Of a DNA stretch of 36,870 nucleotides, positions 33,311-36,870 are shown in pieces. The translations under genes and the position numbers were made by a program. The notes under the pieces are model-generated. The model was not told the origin of the DNA and did not search any database. It saw only the letters and a list, made by a program, of their open reading frames with translations. Position 1 is the stretch's first letter; every line of letters starts with the position of its first letter. The stretch comes from Thermoplasmata archaeon (lineage in GTDB: Archaea; Thermoplasmatota; Thermoplasmata; Thermoplasmatales; Thermoplasmataceae), in contig JAKACH010000010.1 in NCBI GenBank assembly GCA_021821635.1, positions 1-36,870 of the forward strand, given 5' to 3'.

Positions 33311-33421
33311 TTCTGTGCCGTGGTGACAGGAATGCAGGGAACATATAATTTGTTCCCAATCTTTGGCAGAAAGAAGGGGTGCCCCCTCCATCCTTTATGC
33401 AGGCATATCCCAAGCACAGAA
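33311..33421 (-). ncRNA. Candidate structured small RNA
   Basis: The 335-bp gap between the GTPase and the aminotransferase holds a compact foldable unit. TTCTGTGC and GCACAGAA (33421-33414 and 33318-33311, minus strand) form a perfect 8-bp closing helix. Inside, GGATG (33393-33389) pairs with CATTCC (33334-33329) with one bulge, enclosing three adjacent hairpins: AGGGG-GCA-CCCCT (33387-33375), TCTTT-CTGCC-AAAGA (33374-33360) and GGGAACA-AATTATA-TGTTCCC (33357-33337). A TATA box on the minus strand at 33451-33438 predicts a start at about 33420, exactly at the closing helix. It matches no RNA family I recognise. Confidence 0.55.
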
Positions 33422-33437
33422 CAGTTTCCGGATAGGC

Positions 33438-33451
33438 CGATATAAAAGGTA
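33438..33451 (-). promoter_or_regulatory. TATA box for the candidate small RNA
   Basis: On the minus strand ACCTTTTATATCGG, preceded by the purine-rich GAAAT (BRE-like), lies about 25 nt before 33421, the first base of the closing helix of the candidate RNA. No protein gene on that strand begins within a leaderless distance. Confidence 0.5.
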
Positions 33452-33540
33452 TTTCAGTCGCAGTGCCTGAGATTAGTTTCGTTGCGGTTTGTCGCATCCG
33501 AAAAATACGGAAAGTGCCTTAATCACTCAATCCGTTGAAG

Positions 33541-33551
33541 ACTTTATATGC
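33541..33551 (+). promoter_or_regulatory. TATA-like box of the aminotransferase gene
   Basis: ACTTTATATGC lies about 30 nt before ATG 33579. It is downstream of the ATG at 33489 used in the ORF track, so that earlier codon cannot be in the transcript. Confidence 0.5.
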
Positions 33552-33578
33552 TTACCGGCAATTACTTATTTGATCTAT

Positions 33579-34808
33579 ATGAAATTCACCTTTTCCAGCA
33601 TGCTGTCCGAGATGAAGCCGTCCGAGATAAGGGAACTGCTTAAAATGGCCAACACGAAGGGCCTGATATCATTCGGTGGAGGGATGCCGGATCCAGCCAC
33701 CTTTCCTATAAAGGATCTTGAGTCAATAATGGCAGACATTTTCAAGAACTATTCATCCAATGCTTTCCAGTATGGCGTAACTCAGGGAATAAAGCCGCTG
33801 AGGGAGCAGATAAAGAGGCTGGTCAAGGAAACCGAGAATATCGACTGCACAGAAGACCAGATCAACGTAACGAGCGGCTCCCAGCAGGCCCTGTACGCAG
33901 TATCAAAGGTGCTCGTGCCTCCAGGCGAATCCGTCATCACAGAACTTCCCACATATGTAGGGGCTATAAGCGCCAACAACGCAAACATGGTGAACATGGT
34001 TGGAATTGAGATGGATGAACATGGAATGAGAACGGATCTTCTCGAGGACAAGCTATCGGAAATGAAATCAAATGGAAAGCCGCCAAAATTCATATACGTT
34101 ATACCAAACTTCCATAATCCTGCAGGATACACGCTTTCTCTTGAGAGGAGAAAGCATCTCATAGAACTCGCCGTTGATTATAACATACCGATAGTTGAGG
34201 ACAATCCCTATGGCGAATTGCGATACTATGGATCAAAGATACCGAGCATCAAGAGCATGGACCCGGATAATTATGTCATATACATGGGAACTTTCTCGAA
34301 GGTTATGACCCCGGGCTTGAGGATAGGCTATGTGCTCGGTGACCAGGAATTCATCTCAAAGGTGAACCTGCTAAAGCAGGCCCTGGATCTTTCAACCAAC
34401 ACGCTGTCAGAATACGTGGCATATGAGTATTTAAAGCGTGATATAATGAAGAAGCAGATACCGAAGAACATTGAGATATACAGGAAGAAGAGAGACGCAA
34501 TGCTCAAGGCGCTGTCGGAAAATTTCCCTGAAAATTCAAAGTGGTCCAAGCCTGACGGCGGTATGTTCGTCTGGGCAACCGTGGACCCGGCGATAGACAC
34601 AACCAGGATGCTTGCAAGATCCGTAAAGAACGGGGTTGCATACATAAGCGGGGTATCGTTCCATCCCAACGCCGAGAAAAGGAACAATATGCGCATAAAT
34701 TTCAGCTATCCATCGATCGAGGACATCCATGAGGGCATCAGGCGCCTTTCAAAGACACTGGAAGAGGAGTCAGCTGAAATAGCAAGCTCTCCTGCAAAGG
34801 CATCCTAA
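33579..34808 (+). CDS. PLP-dependent aminotransferase (class I, LysN/2-aminoadipate type)
   Basis: A fold-type I aminotransferase of about 409 residues from ATG 33579 (MKFTFSSMLSEMKPSEIRELLKM). The hallmarks are GLISFGGGMPDPATFP, the TSGSQQALYAVSKVL cofactor loop, PNFHNPAGYTLS, VEDNPYGELRYYG and the PLP lysine in YMGTFSKVMTPGLRIGY; the carboxylate-binding Arg is in NNMRINFSYP. The sequence resembles MocR-like/2-aminoadipate or multisubstrate aminotransferases without the GntR domain. The ORF track's 30 extra residues precede the promoter and are not family-like. The CoaD-DUF84 gene follows after 6 bp and is probably cotranscribed. Confidence 0.9.
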   Translation: MKFTFSSMLSEMKPSEIRELLKMANTKGLISFGGGMPDPATFPIKDLESIMADIFKNYSSNAFQYGVTQGIKPLREQIKRLVKETENIDCTEDQINVTSGSQQALYAVSKVLVPPGESVITELPTYVGAISANNANMVNMVGIEMDEHGMRTDLLEDKLSEMKSNGKPPKFIYVIPNFHNPAGYTLSLERRKHLIELAVDYNIPIVEDNPYGELRYYGSKIPSIKSMDPDNYVIYMGTFSKVMTPGLRIGYVLGDQEFISKVNLLKQALDLSTNTLSEYVAYEYLKRDIMKKQIPKNIEIYRKKRDAMLKALSENFPENSKWSKPDGGMFVWATVDPAIDTTRMLARSVKNGVAYISGVSFHPNAEKRNNMRINFSYPSIEDIHEGIRRLSKTLEEESAEIASSPAKAS

Positions 34809-34814
34809 GGCAAC

Positions 34815-35783
34815 ATGGCAACGATCCTCGGCGGCACTTTTTCTTATCTTCACAAGGGACACAGGGCACTTCTAGACGCTGCGGTTTCACTTGGCGAGCC
34901 TGTAATAGTGGGATTGACAACCGACGAGTTTGCGGGATCCAGGAAGAATTACAGCATCCCTTCATACAGGAAGAGATACGAGGCCGTTTCCCGGTACCTG
35001 GCGGGCAGGTGCAAATCCTACAGCATCCGGGAGCTTGGATCCGAAGAAGGGAACTCCACGCTTGATCCTGAATACAATGCAATTGTCGTATCGCATGAAA
35101 CGGAAGCCGTTGCTATCCGAATAAACAGGGAGCGTATCTCGCGTGGCCTGAAAGCGCTGAGGATCGTGAGGGTGCCGGTTATAAGGGGGGATGATCTTAT
35201 TGCGGTCAAGTCTTCCAGGATTGCTTCCGGGGCAATTGATACTGAGGGCAGGCGCCTGAAGCCTGTATCTGCTATCATATCGACCAACAACAGCCTGAAG
35301 CACTCTGCAGCGAAGACATACTTCTCCTCCATTTTCAAGGAGAGCAGCGTTTCCATAAACAGGGCATACAGCACCAGGAGCGACCAGCCATTCGGCGATG
35401 ATACCATGCAGATGGCCGTGAGCCGTGCGGAGCAGTCCGCCGGCAAGGCGGATTATTCGATAGGCATCGAGTCTGGGTTATTCCAGGACAGCGCATCAGG
35501 CAGGTACTTCGATTTCCACTGCTGCTGCATCATAGACATCATAGGCGAGCGATCATACGGATTCAGCAGCGGTTTCAATATACCATGTCACATAGTAGAC
35601 GAGATCAAGAAGGGAATGGACATGTCCCACGCTTTTGAAGCGCTTTATGGAATAGGCGGCATCGGCGAAAAGGAGGGAATTGTCGGTTACCTTACAGACA
35701 ACAGGCTGACCCGTGAAACGCTCATACTTGAGTCACTGAGGAATGCAATGTCCACAAGATTCTCGAAACTGAACTACGATTGA
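34815..35783 (+). CDS. coaD: Phosphopantetheine adenylyltransferase fused to DUF84 NTPase
   Basis: A 322-residue two-domain protein. Residues 1-150 are an archaeal PPAT (GGTFSYLHKGHRALL carries the HxGH nucleotidyltransferase motif; VVSHETEAVAIRINRER and SSRIASGAID are family signatures), which makes dephospho-CoA from phosphopantetheine and ATP. Residues 155-322 are a DUF84/YjjX-like inosine/xanthosine triphosphatase (TNNSLKHSAAKTYF, DDTMQMAVSRAEQS, YSIGIESGLFQD, GIGGIGEKEGIVGYLT), which would remove damaged nucleotides. The two domains are normally separate proteins. The DUF84 part lacks obvious truncation. The gene sits 6 bp after the aminotransferase stop. Confidence 0.88.
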   Translation: MATILGGTFSYLHKGHRALLDAAVSLGEPVIVGLTTDEFAGSRKNYSIPSYRKRYEAVSRYLAGRCKSYSIRELGSEEGNSTLDPEYNAIVVSHETEAVAIRINRERISRGLKALRIVRVPVIRGDDLIAVKSSRIASGAIDTEGRRLKPVSAIISTNNSLKHSAAKTYFSSIFKESSVSINRAYSTRSDQPFGDDTMQMAVSRAEQSAGKADYSIGIESGLFQDSASGRYFDFHCCCIIDIIGERSYGFSSGFNIPCHIVDEIKKGMDMSHAFEALYGIGGIGEKEGIVGYLTDNRLTRETLILESLRNAMSTRFSKLNYD

Positions 35784-35845
35784 GGATTATAGCTAAAGCA
35801 GTCAGATAAAGGTTAAATACATTTATAAACTTAGAAGATGATAAT

Positions 35846-36145
35846 ATGGTAACTAAAGAGGAAATCCTCAATGCACTTCAATCCGTATCAGATCCTGAAA
35901 TTGGCATGGATATCGTGAACCTGGGTCTTGTATACGAAGTACAGATAAACGACGACAAGGTCTACATTAAAATGACCATGACTGCACCTACCTGCCCCGT
36001 AACTCCATGGATACTGGCAGAGGCACAGAGGGTTGTGGAGAACCTTCAGGGTGTGGAGGCTGCCGATGTCGAGCTGGTATGGGAACCCCCATGGAATCCG
36101 TCCCTCATGACGGATTATGCCAAAGAACAGCTCAACATGATGTGA
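35846..36145 (+). CDS. MIP18/SufT-family Fe-S assembly protein (DUF59)
   Basis: A 99-residue DUF59 protein: KEEILNALQSVSDPEIGMDIVNLGLVYEVQI and MTMTAPTCPVTPWI are the family signatures (DPE..DIV.LGL and the TxPxCP cysteine), with the conserved WEPPWNPSLMT at the end. These proteins act in maturation of iron-sulfur clusters, handing clusters to apo-targets. An AT-rich box (AAATACATTTATAAAC) lies 25-30 nt before ATG 35846, so it is probably leaderless. It converges on the DUF35 gene with a 19-bp gap. Confidence 0.9.
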   Translation: MVTKEEILNALQSVSDPEIGMDIVNLGLVYEVQINDDKVYIKMTMTAPTCPVTPWILAEAQRVVENLQGVEAADVELVWEPPWNPSLMTDYAKEQLNMM

Positions 36146-36164
36146 TTGCGCCTTCAAATCCGAC

Positions 36165-36458
36165 TTATTTTGCCGGTGCAGGCAGGCAGATCATCTTTCC
36201 TTCCTTCAGATCCGGGAACACCGCCGCTTCATTGCTGTAGGAAGATTCGGAAAGACAGAACAACTTTCTTACGCTCGATTCAAGCAGGTACAGGTGGTAT
36301 TTCTCCGGAAATCCTTCCGGAGTCGAGAAAAGTTCCACGTGACCCGTTATCTTCCAGGATAGAGAATCGGATCTTACGGTTTCCGAAGAGCATCTGCTGC
36401 ATTTTTGCTCGTCCCGCATCGTGATGGATCTGCATTTCGGGCATATATAGAGGGACAT
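36165..36458 (-). CDS. DUF35 zinc-ribbon/OB-fold protein
   Basis: A 97-residue protein with an N-terminal rubredoxin-like zinc ribbon (CPKCRSITMRDEQKCSRC, residues 6-23) and a small OB-fold-like C-terminal half (KITGHVELFSTPEGFPEKYHLYLLE). In archaea DUF35 proteins bind thiolase and HMG-CoA synthase and form the acetoacetyl-CoA channel of the mevalonate pathway. Its start overlaps the thiolase stop (TGATG), so the two are cotranscribed, which supports this role. The protein is shorter than typical (about 130), so the OB part may be trimmed. Confidence 0.8.
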   Translation of the reverse strand: MSLYICPKCRSITMRDEQKCSRCSSETVRSDSLSWKITGHVELFSTPEGFPEKYHLYLLESSVRKLFCLSESSYSNEAAVFPDLKEGKMICLPAPAK

Positions 36459-36870
36459 CAGATCGCCTCGTAAACGATCGAAGTGGCTGAGTTCCCGAAT
36501 CCGGCCATGGATACTGACAGGGCATAATGGGGATTGTTAAGCTGCCTCTGGCCGGCATTTCCAGTGAGCTGTAGAAAAGCCTCATGAGCCTGGGCGAGGC
36601 TGGTCGCGGCAATCGGGTGCCCACGTGCAAGAAGGCCTCCGCTGACATTAACTGGAATGCTTCCGTCAGGATCCATTGAGCCCTCCATTATCTCCTTCCA
36701 TGCAGTGCCCCTCTGGAAAAAGCCAACCGCCTCGGCCTCAACCAGCTCAAGTATGGATGCCATGTCATGAAGCTCTGCAAAATCGATGTCGCTGGGAGTT
36801 ATGCCTGCCTGCTTCATTGCCTCCGCGGAGGATCTCCTGACCGCCTCCAACTGCATAATGTCATCCCTTA
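36458..36870 (-). CDS. Thiolase (acetyl-CoA acetyltransferase), C-terminal part
   Basis: The C-terminal about 137 codons of a thiolase, open to the window edge (5' end missing, coding continues upstream as RDDI before MQLEAVRRS). FAELHDMASILELVEAEAVGFFQRG, IPVNVSGGLLARGHPIAATSLAQAHEAFLQL (active-site GHP) and SVSMAGFGNSATSIVYEA match archaeal acetyl-CoA acetyltransferase. The usual C-terminal CxG is replaced by the SMAGFGNS form of the archaeal/SCP-x type. With DUF35 and an HMG-CoA synthase it would feed isoprenoid lipid synthesis. Confidence 0.9.
   Translation of the reverse strand, partial: RDDIMQLEAVRRSSAEAMKQAGITPSDIDFAELHDMASILELVEAEAVGFFQRGTAWKEIMEGSMDPDGSIPVNVSGGLLARGHPIAATSLAQAHEAFLQLTGNAGQRQLNNPHYALSVSMAGFGNSATSIVYEAI

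Noticed and set aside
1-36870. CRISPR array or cas operon associated with the Csa3-like gene
   Set aside because: No regularly spaced repeats and no cas genes were seen on either strand.

Overview
The window looks like chromosomal DNA of a Thermoplasmatales archaeon (Thermoplasma/Ferroplasma/Cuniculiplasma-type). Grounds: archaeal information-processing genes (ribosomal protein S2, RFC small subunit, Hef-type helicase, two-repeat tRNA-splicing endonuclease EndA, stand-alone GMP synthase synthetase subunit), AGG/AGA-rich arginine codons, no bacterial-style ribosome sites, and many genes with a TATA-like box about 25 nt before the start codon, which implies leaderless mRNAs. Genus is inference; no rRNA is present.

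Layout. (1) 1-5000: a DUF427 protein, a translationally coupled pair of MutS-like ATPases, and an NAD(P)-binding epimerase-type protein. (2) 5255-10000: a stress/redox-like group: a disulfide-oxidoreductase-fold flavoprotein, a C2H2-finger membrane protein, a CARF-HTH regulator (Csa3-like, with no CRISPR or cas genes nearby) and an OsmC peroxidase. A near-palindromic motif, TCAACsGTTG, occurs upstream of three of these genes. An intact TnpB-only IS605/IS1341-type element lies between two of the sites. (3) About 10000-23440: an AT-rich accessory island ending in a tRNA-Ala(CGC) gene. It carries two VapBC pairs, a Panacea-like/PIN putative toxin-antitoxin pair, a PLD-helicase-DUF3427 defence-type protein, an AhpD-like protein, a DDE transposase, small membrane proteins, and broken genes (AbrB-type antitoxin, possible MoaD-like fragment). 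A 20-bp exact copy of the tRNA 3' end lies at 17875, and diverged copies at 10642, 16372, 17081 and 20066. Three of these bracket the two VapBC pairs one by one, like cassettes. No integrase is visible. (4) 23600-36870: ordinary core genome: hef, rfcS, a large exported membrane protein, guaAB, an alpha/beta hydrolase, rpsB, endA, a small GTPase, a PLP aminotransferase, a CoaD-DUF84 fusion, a SufT/MIP18 protein, and a DUF35-thiolase operon running off the edge. A second IS605 right-end remnant sits at about 30890-31117.

Most notable: the tRNA-derived repeat array around TA cassettes; a strongly structured, promoter-preceded candidate small RNA on the minus strand at 33311-33421; the shared operator motif around the CARF regulator; and the Panacea-PIN pair. 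All motif and structure calls were made by eye from the sequence; no database search was run.
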